Below, piece by piece: positions 43,205-55,792 of a DNA stretch of 64,000 nucleotides (within the stretch, counting starts at the first letter, position 1; each line of letters starts with the position of its first letter). The stretch is from assembly GCF_000346465.2 (NCBI RefSeq), contig NC_034009.1, positions 37,130,844 through 37,194,843 on the forward strand. The letters run 5' to 3'. Source of the stretch: Prunus persica (Eukaryota > Streptophyta > Magnoliopsida > Rosales > Rosaceae). Made by a program: the position numbers and the translations under genes. The notes beneath the pieces were generated by a model. The model saw nothing but the letters and a program-made list of their open reading frames with translations, did not search any database and was not told the origin of the DNA.

Positions 43205-45216
43205 ATGCCGCCATTCTGGTCGAGCACGACCTCGAAGGCGGTGGGGTCCTTACTGTCCCGTAGAATCGGCCCGAGGCATCTGATCCGGTCCGGCCGGAAA
43301 TACGACCCGGTTCGATGCTTTAGTAACATTGCGGGCATAGAAACCCCATCGTCGATCCACAAGTGGACCGGCGATTCCCGACTGGATTATAATTATAGGT
43401 CACGGAGGCAATTTCTCGGCTGCGGCGACGGCGAAGAAGGCGGTGTTTTATCCAAAGTTTATGAGGAGAAGCGCGTCTTGGGGTAATTTAGCTTCAATTT
43501 CACTCTTTTCTTGCGTTCTAATCATTCCCAATTTCAGCTACTTTATATGCTTTTGCTTGTATTTAGAATTCGTTGTTGCAATCCAATGGCAATGGAGTTC
43601 CTGATATGCTTTGGAATATTACAATTTTTTACATTGGCTTACTTCATAAGCTAATTGCCCACCAGGAAAGAAAAATTGGGTCTTGAATGCCCTGTTTCAT
43701 TTTTGCATTATTTTGCTCTTTTTCCCGTTTTGATTACTATATGGGAGAGGCATGGCCTGATGCACTATCGGATTCTAGGTATTCTCCAGAGCAATTGTTC
43801 GATGTGGTTGCTGCTGTAGACTTGTATCATGGTTTTGTCCCCTGGTGTCAGCGGTCCGACATAATCAAAACCTTTCCGGATGGATCATTTGATGCTGAGC
43901 TGGAGATTGGTTTTAAATTTCTGGTGGAAAGTTACGTTTCCCATGTCGAATTAGAGAGAGCAAAGCGTATAAAGGCAATCATTTTCCTTCAAGTTTCGTA
44001 TGATTCTTTCTATAAGTTTTCTTCAGCATTGGTTTGCTCACTTTTCTACTTGCTGACAGATAATCTATTGTATTGCAATGGCTCACAAGTGATCTTTTCT
44101 GATCTGGATAATTTTGAAATTGAATTACCTGAGTCTTACAAGTGTGACCGTATGTGACACCAAGTGTTTGGCGTTGCCCATGCGTGGTAGACATTAGATT
44201 TTAATGGGGAGTGTGAGGATTTTCTTTGGATTAGTTTAAGGAGTTTGGGTTGGGTTTTATGTTGCTAAAACACTTAGGGGCTTGGTGACATTGTGCATTT
44301 GGCAGTGTTGGGTTTTAGAGAATGAAGACCATGTACCTACTGAAGGTGCACACTTGAAGTTTTTAAGTTGAGCACTAACGTGGCATGTAAATGGATATTG
44401 TGCTTAGGAGTGACATAGCATGTATCAGCGTTTGTATGCTTTTTGGGATAGAAAATTTTGATGGAAGTCTTCCTAAAAGTTACTTTTTACTTTCGGTTAT
44501 ACCTTGATAAATAAGAACAATAATAGGTTGCTGGTGGTGGTGGTGTTAAAGATTAACTTCGGTACTGTCTCTTTTGTGAGTCATTGGGTGGCCTAATTTT
44601 GATTTTCACTAGTATCTTGTATCATTTATTGATGTTATTTTTCTAACTATACATTTATTTGAAAATGGTTCTTACTGATTTATTAGCATGAATTTGTTTC
44701 TTTACATTGTTATTATTGTTTTTGGTTTTGTTTTCTGATTCCTATTTATGACAATCTTTTTTTCTTGTTTAATTCTAGACCACTGTGTCAAATAGTTCCC
44801 TTTTCGATCATCTGATAAACATCTGGGAATTCAATCCGGGACCTGTTCCTGGATCTTGCAACCTTTATTTCTTGGTGGATTTCAAGTTCCGATCGCCAAT
44901 TTACCGACAGGTGAGGTCCTTTTTTCAGTCTTTAACCGTGTTCTGTGGCAATTATTCAATCACTTTTCAGCCATAAGATGGACCACATATTAATGATCTG
45001 AACCCTGCATGGTCTGAAATTTGGGGATTGGAATTTAAAATCGTGATGAACTGCTGATCAAGCATTTTGATGTTGCAATGATTTTTGTCTCAGGTGGCAT
45101 CTGTGTTCTTTAAGGAGGTGGTCTCTAAGCTTGTTGGTTCATTTAATGAGCGATGCCGTTTGATATACGGACCAGGAGTTCCAATTCATGAACATACATA
45201 TGGACAAAGGGCATGA
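43205..45216 (+). CDS. COQ10: coenzyme Q-binding protein COQ10 homologue, mitochondrial
   Basis: START/Bet-v1-fold protein that binds ubiquinone in the mitochondrial inner-membrane/matrix space and is needed for respiratory use of CoQ. Four exons in phase: 43205-43482, 43779-43974, 44779-44910, 45094-45216, giving 242 aa. The first about 50 residues are rich in Ser/Arg with no acids (MPPFWSSTTSKAVGSLLSRR), a good presequence. Domain blocks: YSPEQLFDVVAAVDLYHGFV, PWCQRSDI, ELEIGFKFLVESYVSHVEL, FNPGPVPGSCNLYFLVDFKF, VASVFFKEVVSKLVGSF. Intron 2 (43975-44778) begins with GC (AAG GCAATC) and ends TAG. No GT donor gives an open frame, so a GC-AG intron is required. The start is the first in-frame ATG. 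Confidence 0.92.
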
Positions 45217-45887
45217 TAGTTGATCATTTTTACCCATTAAAACAAGGTGTGAATGAGCTTCTGTGGAGTGCAGTCCGCAATACAACTGAATTCAAATTAA
45301 CAGTCCCTCATCCCCCCCTGGGTAGTTTTTGTTCCATATGCTGCCCAGAGTCCCATTGATCATGTGTCACTGCTGAAGCCACATGGCGCAGAGGATTTCT
45401 TCTCTTATATCCCAATTTTCCATACATGTATGTACTCAATGGGATGAAGTTTAACATTTTAGCAGCATCTCCAAATAGTAAAATTATGTTGCAGTGGTAA
45501 AACTATCTTATAAGCTAGCTTTTCTTGTGTGAACAATGATCTAACCATTTATGCATTTGTTCTATAAGATTGGAAAAAGCTATTGTCTTTTGTCCATTTT
45601 TGTTTGCCACCACCCATATATGGATCAGCAGCTATTACATTACATACCTGTGATTCTTGCCAGGCATTGGTGTATTTTTGTAATGGGTCTGTAAAGTCGA
45701 CAGAAACTTTCTTCATTTTAGTTCATGCTTGCTTAGCAATATCACAGAAGTGTGCATGGAACTCGTTGTGTGGTGGAAAAACCAACACGGATCCACGAAA
45801 AAAAAAAAAGAATCCAATGTAGCAGACAGTGGTGGTGATCTCATGGATGACGAGAAATACTTACCATGTACCGTTTCATTGCCGTCC

Positions 45888-46010
45888 CTCTCTTTATATA
45901 TCTCCTCTTCTAATAATGACATGAGAAGAGAGATAGAGAGGGGCAATAAAACCCTCTCTTTATTTCTCTCCTCTTCTAATAGGTGACATGAGAAGAGAGA
46001 GAGAGAAACA
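45888..46010 (+). repeat. tandem duplication of about 64 bp
   Basis: Two adjacent units share TCTCTTTAT, CTCCTCTTCTAATA and TGACATGAGAAGAGAGA. They are purine/pyrimidine-rich and can pair with each other. Non-coding. Confidence 0.7.
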
Positions 46011-49000
46011 GGCATGACAGACCAAACACAGTTAAGACGAAATTGAGATAACAACCAAAAGTAAAGAGTGGCCGCAAAGGAGAAAATGAAAGGTTAAAAA
46101 GGGGTTCTTTTCTCTGGTGAATTATTGTTAGCAAAACTTTCAAGAATATGCTTGAAAATAAATTTGAAGGAAAACCAAATAAACCTAATGATTAGGAATT
46201 ATGAGGCATTTGGGGTGTAAGAAATCTGGATATTCGAACCGACATTGGCCTGTCTGGTTGTAGCACACTTTGATATTGTGATGACCCACAGAGATCAAAA
46301 AGATCATGGAAGAAATTTGGTGATGTTGTTGAGCCCACTTTGACTGTGCAAAATTCAAGTATTTGATTTGATCCATCAATTTTACCAAGAAGAAGAATAA
46401 TAGTGGAGGCAGTAAGGAGTTGTCACAGTCTAACCAAAGCCCATAGAGACTGTAGATTCCTAAATACCTCAAAAATTAACCAATAATTCAAGCACTTCTG
46501 GAGATTCGCCAGCTGGAATTGTGACGTGGCATGTTGAGACTTTGATTTCGGTCCCACTAGGATCGTCTTATAATTGGTTGAGGAGCTATGAATTTGTGCT
46601 CTGAACCACAAAATTTCATTTCCATGACCAAAAAGAAAAAGAAAAGAAAAAAGAATTGGACTGCCTGGAAACATGAACACAGCTGGCTACATAGAATATC
46701 TTTTATCTTCTCGACCGCCGATTGATTGATGGTTGCTCAACAGATAGCATCTCCCGTGTGTTAGCAAAAAAATTAAAGCATCCAATGATCCAACTTTCTT
46801 TTCTATCTTTTTTTTTTCCCTTTCTTTTTCTTCACTATCAATAATTGTACAATGATGCAGTTTTCAATTCTTGCCAAAAAGGTGTTTCACAAATGGAGAA
46901 GATTTATCTATGGGTAATCAATCATAACTTTATTTATTTTTATTAATCTAAAACATCATTTATCAGTCATTTTGTAACGCATAAACATAGCAAATAACGC
47001 ATGAGAGATATATACGCACACGCATATATTATATACACATAAGTTGCTGCGGATGGTATGATGAATCAGAAACTTTATTTGTTGCTATTAATCCACTCAG
47101 TGATGACTGTTTCTTGTTGCATTGTGATCTTCAAAGAGATTGAAGAAGATAGGGTTGCCGACTTGTGTTGGATAGAAGATGTAGATAAGCATAATGGGAA
47201 AGATACATATATATGTAACATATAGAGCTAAAGTCAAACCAAAAAAGATGCAAAAGCTGCAGATTTAGTTAGTCGTTAACACAATATATATATATATATA
47301 TATATATCTTTCTTATCTTTTCTTTTTTAGGCAAACAAAGTACTTTTCTTCTCGTACAAGTGGTTTTCAACTGAATTTCGTTCATGAAAATACGACATAA
47401 CTCCATTGTATTGTACAGTATAGTCCACGCATTCCATGATTCTTTTGAATAAAAGGCCAAGAAAAGGTCTGGATGTTCCCTGTGGACTGCAACATTATTA
47501 TATTCGAGTTCAATTAAATAATAATCACCCACAGCTCAGGTACATGGTATAATATTCATATATAAAATAGAGTGCATGCATGCCTATATAGGCTAGCTAG
47601 CTAGAGGTGTGAATTTTTGGGGTGGCTATTCTCTCTCTCTCTCTCTCTCTATCTGTGTCTGCTGCAGGTATGCATGGATGCAGATATATAAATTGATGCA
47701 ATGCAACCCAAGAAGCGACCGAGTGACAGGGAAAATATATTTTTGATGATGTTGGATGAAGAAGATCTCAAAATCTTCATCGTTTTGCATGCAATGCATA
47801 GAGCAAATCTATAGTCCATATCTGATATCTATAGCCCCAACTTTTGCTCAAGGCACACACCATAATGCCTCCTATGAATTTCAGTCCAAGTATATCTTTC
47901 TTCAGCCTTACCTGGATTCGACTAGATCTCCTACAATAGATAACAATGTCGTAATTATGCTGCTCTCAGATCACGCTCGATACTATTTATGCACCAAAAT
48001 TGAAAGTCCTTTTTATGGCTGAGTAATTTGAATGAAAAGCATACTCATATATTTCTTTTTTGGACGAAAAAACATACTCATATATAATTAGCTTGTAAGT
48101 ATATAGTTGTGTGTGCATGAACATCCTTCTAGCGCCACAATCTAGTACATGGTGAATAAGCTAGGGTAGTGGGTGATTGTTAAAAACACAATCTTTGTTC
48201 CCCACAGAGAAGTCGGTCTTAGGAGCCATGAAGATAACTCTTCAAAAAGTCGTTTCCTAGCCACACATGTGCATGGTAATGGGTGTGGTAGCTAATCCAT
48301 CAACCTAGCACGTCCTCCACACATTTACCTTTTTCATCAACTGATGTTATCTTGTGAGATTGTTGTTGTCGAATTTGAGTCTTATATATATCCTGATTTT
48401 TGTTATAAAGTGTTTATTTATACGATTCAAATTCATAATTTGATAACATGACATATGTCTAGCAAGATAATCTTATTCAAAAGATAGCTATAAGTACAAT
48501 ATAACATTTTGATTTTTTTGAAATCTCAGCCATATCTAACGCACTACGTGAAATCGAAAACGCATTATACCCTTTCAAGTTAAGGCCACGTAAAGTGTAC
48601 CCTCTAGCTACAGTGTTCAATATTACCTGATTAAAGCACCCATACAAATCAAGTTTTGATTAGATTGGCACCACTATTTTCATCACCAAACTTGTGCTTA
48701 GAATATATGCAATAAGTGGCATGAGAAGTACACTACAAAAGGAAAAGTAGAAACAGCTTAATTTAGTTTCTAATTAATGCTTAAAACTTGTTTTCTTTCC
48801 CATTTCTTCAACGCATCACATAAGTAGCATTGCTTCCCACTGCCTAAAATGCAATGCTAGGTGGATGGTTCGCATTCATCGTGCCTCTAAGCAATGCCTT
48901 TGAAGATTTTGCTGCAATATTGCATGGTGGATTTTGTTCACGCCAGAAGAAGCAGACACCTGCCCCATATTATTTTGAGAACCCTACTAGTATCTCCACC

Positions 49001-49498
49001 AAGATCTTCTCCCACGAACTACCAATCAGCATCAAACACCTACCAACATCTGAAAAAGGCAGGGTTATGGAGGAGCTGACACGTGTACATGTGTTACCCT
49101 CAGTATCCATCCTCCCATGCATTATAGCCACGTTGAAGGTTTTTGCCAAACATTTCCCTAAAAAGACCAGGCAAAAGACTTTGGAGCAAGCCTAGGTTGC
49201 TGGCTGGTATTTCAAATTCAATTGTTGAGCATGTGAAGACTTGAAAGTGACAGAGACCAACACTCAGTCGACGTCGTTTTGATTTGGACATAATGTTTCC
49301 GTGCATTGAGGTGCATATATTCGAGTCCTGTCGGAGAAGGCGACAGTATCGAACTTGTGTTCAGATAAATACATAATCAGGCTACAGCAGCCCTACTTAC
49401 ACGTGCACGTGGTCAGGGTTTGAACCCAACAACGTGGGAAACACATTCTGGATTAAGATATTCATCATGGGTTATTTAGGAAAAACATTTACATGAAA

Positions 49499-49610
49499 CG
49501 GGGATAGCACTATTTTGCTATCTCTGGCTAATCATGGTATGCCACGTATGATAATTTTTTCATATGACAGACTGTGATTCTCCGTTTCATACAAGTTTTT
49601 CTGGTTATTT
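49499..49610 (+). repeat. dispersed repeat related to 42477-42610
   Basis: See the partner copy for the shared words. It directly abuts the MITE at 49612, so it may be part of one composite unit. Confidence 0.5.
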
Positions 49611-49611
49611 A

Positions 49612-49809
49612 AGGCTGGTTTGGAAGTCATTCTGCCAAAATTACTTATGGGGAGAAGCATATAATCACTTGAAGTGATTTTAAGCGATTTTGGGGAGAAA
49701 CACCTCTCATATGATTCCTCATAAAATCACTTAAAACTACTTTATATGGAGAAGTGATTCTCCATAAAATATTATTGACCAATCCATAATCATTCTCAAA
49801 CGAGCTCCT
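49612..49809. mobile_element. MITE with short terminal inverted repeats
   Basis: The left end AGGCTGGTTTGGAAGTCATT and the right end read as reverse complement (GGAGCTCGTTTGAGAATG) share GRCTNGTTTGRRA-type termini. The inside has internal inverted words (AATCACTTGAAGTGATTTTA, GGGGAGAA...TTCTCC). No coding frame; about 198 bp. The superfamily (hAT or Mutator) cannot be set without a clear target duplication. Confidence 0.6.
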
Positions 49810-50696
49810 AGTTAATGTTATGTCATTATCCACATCCTAATTACAATAACACGTTTGATTTGGTTCAGTTTTGACAAAATCCATGGAGGAAATTGAACTA
49901 AACTAATTTAAGACAGTTGGGACTTAAGCCCAATTCCTTTTTTTCTTTTGTAAGTTTTAAACATTATTAGGCCAATTACAAAATAAAAATAAAAATCATA
50001 ACTTCCTACATATTTTTATTATTTTCTTCCGTATCAAACCATCCTAAATTCAACATAACATAAAACTTCGAATTCAACATCCATATCTAGTTTTGATCCA
50101 ATGAGAGGATTATATGTTTAAAATAAAATAAATATATAAATAGATGGTCTGATTCGGTTTAAGTTGATTGCAAAAGTTCAAAACTAAACCAAATCAAACT
50201 ATTTACGGTTTAGTTTGATTTTGAAACCATTTGATTTTTTTCTTTGTCAAAACCAAATCAAATTGACCATTACAATTCAGATCGACTGATTTAGTCAGTA
50301 CTGTCGAATTGATGCCAACCCCTAATTCTTTATGTGAGAGTTCTTTTGTCTGCATAATTGGTATTGTAATCTATTATGAGGTTAATATTGGTTGCTAACA
50401 ATTGGATTTAGCATTTTTCAACAAAGCCTAATGCACTCGTCACGTGTGCTTACTTGAAGAAGTGTATTGATAAACTTATTTTAGAGTGCAAATAACATTA
50501 ATAAATAAATCATCTTATTCATTTTCCAAGGGAACATTTGAATTTTGATCCCTCGATAACATGCTTTTCCTTTACTAAACTGATGAAGTGTCAAATTAGA
50601 TTTAGATTTAGATCTATATTATAGACATAGGCGCATACAATGAACCTGAAAAAATATACATGCTTGAATATATTATGTACTAATCATTAACAAAAG

Positions 50697-51264
50697 TGTT
50701 GAAGAATATAAGTAATTTGACTAAATAAAATAAAATATATAATAAATTGTTCTATTACTAATATCATTGAGGCCTTTTTGTGATAAAACCTCACACATAC
50801 TGGGCTTTGTAGGTACTTAAGTTGGGGACAATATCGGTGTTGCTAGTAGTGGGTCAATAACCCGTCTTTTAAAATTTAATATGGTATCAGAGTAGGTTGA
50901 TTGACTAGCCCTGAATTGGGCTTTTACCCTTACCCAATATGTGGTTTCACATGTTGGGCTTGAATGTTTACCCATACTTCTGACCTAATATGTGGTGTTC
51001 ACGAGTTGGGCTTAAATGATTGACTTCGATGTGGACTTGACTTCAAGTATGGCCCACGTGAAGGGACATGTTGAAGAATATAAGTCTCATATCAGAAACT
51101 TGACTAAATAAAATACAATATATAATGAATTGTTCCACTATTAATATCACCGATGCATTTTTTGATAAAATCCCACACCTACTAGACTTTGTATATGGTT
51201 AAGTTGGAAACAAAATCCGTGTTGCTAGTAATGGGCCAATGACTAATCTTTATGAAATTTAACA
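50697..51264 (+). mobile_element. TRIM retrotransposon (terminal-repeat retrotransposon in miniature)
   Basis: Two direct repeats of 185 and 196 bp (50697-50881 and 51069-51264) both begin TGTTGAAGAATATAAG and end in ATTTAA(T/C)A. Directly after the left repeat is TGGTATCAGAG (50882-50892), the initiator-tRNA-Met primer-binding site. Directly before the right repeat is a purine-rich GTGAAGGGACA tract. The 187-bp internal part has no gag/pol. All parts of a TRIM are present. Flanking AAAAG/AAAAA may be the target duplication. The LTRs differ at many sites, so insertion is old. Confidence 0.9.
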
Positions 51265-53204
51265 AAAAAAATTACCAAAATTAAATCAAATTTTAACATT
51301 TAAAAAAAAAGCATTTTATTTAAGAATGACAATCTAATTTTATGTTTTTATAAAACTTGAAATACAATTCATACTAAAAGAAATAAGGTGAGAAAATTGC
51401 GCCCATTGTATGAACAAAGTTTGACACTAGTCATATATACTACTGAAAGGAAATGAAGGTCGTATGCTATCTGGGTTCCCATTTGGAGAGAGAGAATCTT
51501 TCGTGTGTCCCTTCAAAATGATTGAAAATATGTACTCACATATGGCCTACCCTTGTCCTCTTCTTCATCGTGCCAAGTTTTTATAGGTCCATAGCCCCAT
51601 TTTGGCTGGTACTTGCTAATTGTACATTGCAGCTTAATTATTATGTCAATGAGATTCACGCTGTAAAAACCACCTTAATCCATTCAGACTTCCACATGGT
51701 CACTTCAAATAAATTTTATTCTTTTAATTTCTTATTATTTTTTATTACCCGATTGAACTCGCTTTTCTTTTTTTTTTTTTTTTGTTGAAGAAAACAAATT
51801 GTCTAAACTATAAAAGGAAGGGAATATCTCACACACACAATACGAAAGTATCATGAGAATTCGAACATGATATCACTATTTTATAAATCAATATTTTTTT
51901 TTTACTAAACTAAACCGTTTGTATTATTATGCACTCTTGAATTCAAGCTGACAAAATGTGTAAATCTAAAATTTCAATAACAAATGTACTTACTAGAGTT
52001 TCTTCAAACAAAATATTGTTTTCCTACATCCAACTAATTATAATCCTAACTCATTTTTCCACCGTCTTTCTTTCAGTTTTTTTTAATCTTTAACATAGAA
52101 AGAAAGGTGCTTGATAATCTCACGCAAGATGTGAGCCCCAGGAGAATCCAGGAGGACCACGAGAGTGGTCTGATCTGGAAGGTTAGAGATGATTAGAATT
52201 TTAGAAAAAAGATGAGCTGGATGCCACTACGGCTATTCATCTCTTCTGTCCCCACCAAAGATTATTGATTATTCCCTCTCCCCCTCTCTGACTACTTTCT
52301 ATTCATACTTTGACGATCACCAAAATACATTCATTAATTTTAAATGGACAAAACATTTTATCAACCTCTTGAGAAAAGCATATGAGGGTAGCGAGTTTGT
52401 TTTCTTATACTTAAGTTCATATCTATTTTTTTTGTAAATTAAATTAATTTAAATTATTGTTTATATTTAAAATATAAAATAAAACTCTCTTAATTGTAAT
52501 TAATGTGACTGCTCTGTCTTTTGTGATCAATGCCAAACTACCAATTATCACAAAGTCAAGAAACAAATTTTCTAGGCACTGTTAATACACACACACTACA
52601 CGGATGTTATGACTTGAACTCAGAACCTTGTCTAAGAAAATAAATATTCCAAACTGACTACTATACTAGTAGTAGTGGCAGAGCCAAAAATTCTATCAAG
52701 TATGGTCAACTTTAAATAGCTTTATAATTACAATAACTTAGTTTTGTCTTCGATTTTGATTTGACTCCGTTTCTAGTAATATCAAGAAAGCTTTAATTAA
52801 TAAGGCCCAAGTTAAGCATGCCACTCGTTTTTTATGTTTATGGTAAATTTATTCTTTAGTCAAATATCTTACCAAATTCGTAATTTTACCTCTTGACAAG
52901 GAATCAAAATTTGTATTTGTGTGGGAAGTAAAAGGAAGAAATACAAGGATATTAATGATTCATTGAACCTAGTTTAGGAGAAATTACAGAATAGTTTAGT
53001 TCACATTGACAAAAAAAAAAAAGAAAAGTTTTGTTCAGATTCATAGTACTACATTGAATTATTTACTATGAATCTATATGGTTATTTCAAATTCATTGTA
53101 TTTACTATTGTTAAGTTTTTCTATTGAATGTATGGTTAAAATGTAAAGCTATTCTCTTAAAACCCCTTTATCCAAATAGTCTTTAGTTTGTAGACATGGA
53201 CTTA

Positions 53205-53330
53205 ATCAAGTTGGCTATAGCAGATGTGTTTCCCACTGTGCACCAGAGTTCGAAGCCCTCTCCCTGTAGTTTAGATTAGATTAAATTAGAATATCGTTTG
53301 TATAAAATAAATAAAAAAGTCTTTAGTTTG
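53205..53330 (+). mobile_element. tRNA-derived SINE
   Basis: Box A (CTTAATCAAGTTGGCTATAG), box B (AGAGTTCGAAGCCC) about 35 bp on, then TTTAGATTAGATTAAATTAG, ATATCGTTTGTA and an A-rich tail: a complete small SINE. Its 3' part matches 17880-17960. Confidence 0.75.
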
Positions 53331-53389
53331 TATTGTTATTTTTCCTCAATTTTATAAGAGATATTTAGTCATATACCCATTCTTACCAC

Positions 53390-53705
53390 TAAAACTATAA
53401 ATAAACCCTACACCATTTAATTTCTATAAACAAACTATAAAAAAAACAGCTGACCCTATTGAATTTAATTTTAATTATTAAATTACTTTAATGCCATATT
53501 GAGTGATTTGGGCTTTTTTATGAGGTTTTTGGGTTGGGTTTATTTTAAGAAATCAATTGCAGTTTTGTAATTTAAAAGAAGTGAAAAGCCTTTTTGTTAT
53601 ATTGTAAATGAGCTTTGGGTGTGTTTTTAAAGTCCATTTCATATAAGGTATTTTTAATAATTTGAGCTCCTATATTGGGTATAATAGTGAGTCTCTCATT
53701 TTATA
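53390..53705 (-). repeat. dispersed repeat, copy 2 (inverted relative to 38190-38475)
   Basis: Reverse complement of the repeat at 38.2-38.5 kb, with landmarks ATTGGGTATAATAGTGAGTC, AAAGTCCATTTCATAT and AAAAGCCTTTTTGTTATATT. Non-coding; terminal sequence is similar in both copies. Confidence 0.75.
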
Positions 53706-54150
53706 AATGTCTTGGACAATACAATATGTGTTGTATTCAATTGAGTTTACTATCAGATTCATTGTCGAGTTAGAATGAGATCCAATATATTCAAGTTTGG
53801 AGTAACTTGGGTTGTTCTATCTTTGTGTATTCTTTTCCTTTTTGGCTTTTTTTTTTTCATATGATATTCGTTTCAAGTTCGTTAATTTGCTTGAGCATAT
53901 CCAAGAAATCAAAGTAGATAGATACGTATGGTGGGAGAAAATTAATCGAGAAAGGTAAAAAAAAAAAAGGTTTGAACAGAAAAACAAACCATGCAAGGTG
54001 AAAAAAAAACATTATGTGTGGAAAGAGTGAATGTCGTGTTACTGTTGTTAGAAATTTTATGTACTTTGTTACCCTATGCACCGCCAAATCTCTAATTGAC
54101 ACTTGTCTTTAATGTGTCCTGTGTGTCTGTCTCCTCTCTCTCCAATGCTG

Positions 54151-54160
54151 CTTATATAAA
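54151..54160 (+). promoter_or_regulatory. TATA box of CYP707A
   Basis: CTTATATAAAG lies about 150 bp before the ATG and is followed at about 30 bp by a pyrimidine-rich start region and a purine-rich (GA)n 5' leader (54270-54300). Confidence 0.7.
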
Positions 54161-54302
54161 GTGCCTCTTCCCCCCTCTCCCCCCAGTGGCTCAAAATTAG
54201 CAAAGCATACAAGTCCTCTCTGGTTTTACTACAAAAAGCCACTGACCATTTAACATTCTCACTAAGAAAGAGGAAGAGATCGAGAGAGAGAGAGAGAAAG
54301 AG

Positions 54303-55761
54303 ATGGATGCAATTTTCACATGCGTTTTCATCTTCCTCCTAACCCTTCTCTCATTTTTAATTTTCACGAAAAGGGACAAGAGAGAGGAGCCCCAGAAAAG
54401 GGCTAACCTCCCTCCAGGTTCATTGGGTTGGCCTTATATAGGAGAAACTCTTCAGCTCTATTCTCAGGACCCAAACACTTTCTTTTCGACCAAACAAAAA
54501 AGGTTAGGTCTCGCTTTCTCTCATGTCCGTATGTATTTATTTTTTATTTTTTATGATTACATTGAAAGGAATCGAACCTTGAATGGTTTTATTTTATTTA
54601 CTCTCAGGTACGGGGAAATTTTCAAGACGCATATCCTCGGGTGTCCATGTGTCATGCTGGCGAGCCCCGAGGCCGCCAAGTTCGTTTTGGTGACTGAGGC
54701 TCACTTGTTCAAACCCACATACCCCAAAAGCAAAGAACGTTTGATTGGTCCTTCAGCACTGTTTTTTCACCAAGGAGACTACCATATTAGGCTGAGGAAA
54801 TTAGTCCAAGGATCTCTCTCCCTTGACATTATTCGAAACTTGGTGCCTCATATTGAGGCCATAGCTGTGTCTGGCTCAGACTCCTGGGGGGCTGGCCAAG
54901 TCATCAACACCTTCCATGAAATGAAGAAGGTGAGCTTATTCCTTATTATTAATGCAAACACAAAATTATATTTGGATCATCAATTCAACACCTTGTTATA
55001 AAGCTCTTTGACTCTGCCGTTTTTAAACAAATGGGTTGGGTATCTAAAAAGTTTTGTTCACATTTCTTTATTTATTTGTATGATAAAGTTTCTTTTTATG
55101 TTGACCGACTTATTTTATATTTCTTGAGTGATTCTAGTATTCTTTCCAAGTGGGTATACTTGCAACTTTTGGCCATTTGGAGGCACATTACAAACAAGAA
55201 CTCAACAACAACTACACCATCGTGGACAAAGGCTACAATTCCTTTCCCACAAACATTCCGGGAACATTATACAAAAAGGCTTTATTGGTAGGGATTTTTT
55301 GTTTTTATTATAAATATTTATTAAATCTTGTTTATTTAATGTGTTTGATACACTAATTAATTGTTCGTATAATAGGCAAGGAAGAGGCTAAGAGAGATTC
55401 TTGGCGACATTATCAGTGAGAGGAAGGAGAAGAGGCTACTTGAAAAAGATCTATTGGGTTGCTTGTTAAACTCTAAAGATAATAAAGGTGAAGTCTTAAC
55501 TGATGACCAAATTGCAGACAATATTTTGGGTGTGCTTTTTGCTGCTCAAGACACCACAGCTAGCGTTATGACATGGATTCTCAAGTACCTCCACGATGAG
55601 CCCAAACTTCTAGAGGCTGTAAAGGTATATATTACAGTGCTAAAATCAGTCGCTTACGCATGAATGATTCATCATTATTAATAAATGTAGTAGGACCACG
55701 CTCCACTAATGGTCAGAAATCGAGCACATGTTTGGACAGCAACTTCCCTTAGTGAAATCCT

Positions 55762-55792
<31 letters not shown>

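Larger units (their letters stand above)
45217..54302. other. 9-kb gene-free block with transposon remnants, ending in the CYP707A promoter
   Basis: I find no gene in either strand. The open frames are short, of biased composition and without recognisable domains. Content: a tandem duplication (45888-46010), a (CT)n run (47631-47650), (TA)n (47284-47307), a dispersed repeat (49499-49610), a MITE (49612-49809), a TRIM element (50697-51264), a SINE (53205-53330) and an inverted dispersed repeat (53390-53705). Confidence 0.65.

Noticed and set aside
45713..46054. Overlapping open frames on both strands
   Set aside because: They come from the purine/pyrimidine-rich tandem duplication, which avoids stops on both strands.
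47570..47760. Possible microRNA precursor near a TATATA and (CT)n tract
   Set aside because: No known mature miRNA sequence and no long stem; only short palindromes.
48854..49195. 113-codon open frame in the gene-free block
   Set aside because: No recognisable domain, no flanking splice or promoter context, and plain composition; likely chance.
55031..55137. Alternative start of CYP707A exon 3 near 55088 (KVSFYV)
   Set aside because: It resembles the expected KFSFNV by chance, but continuing from it misses VGIL; the acceptor before TATTCTTTCCAAGTGGG gives YSFQVGIL in phase.
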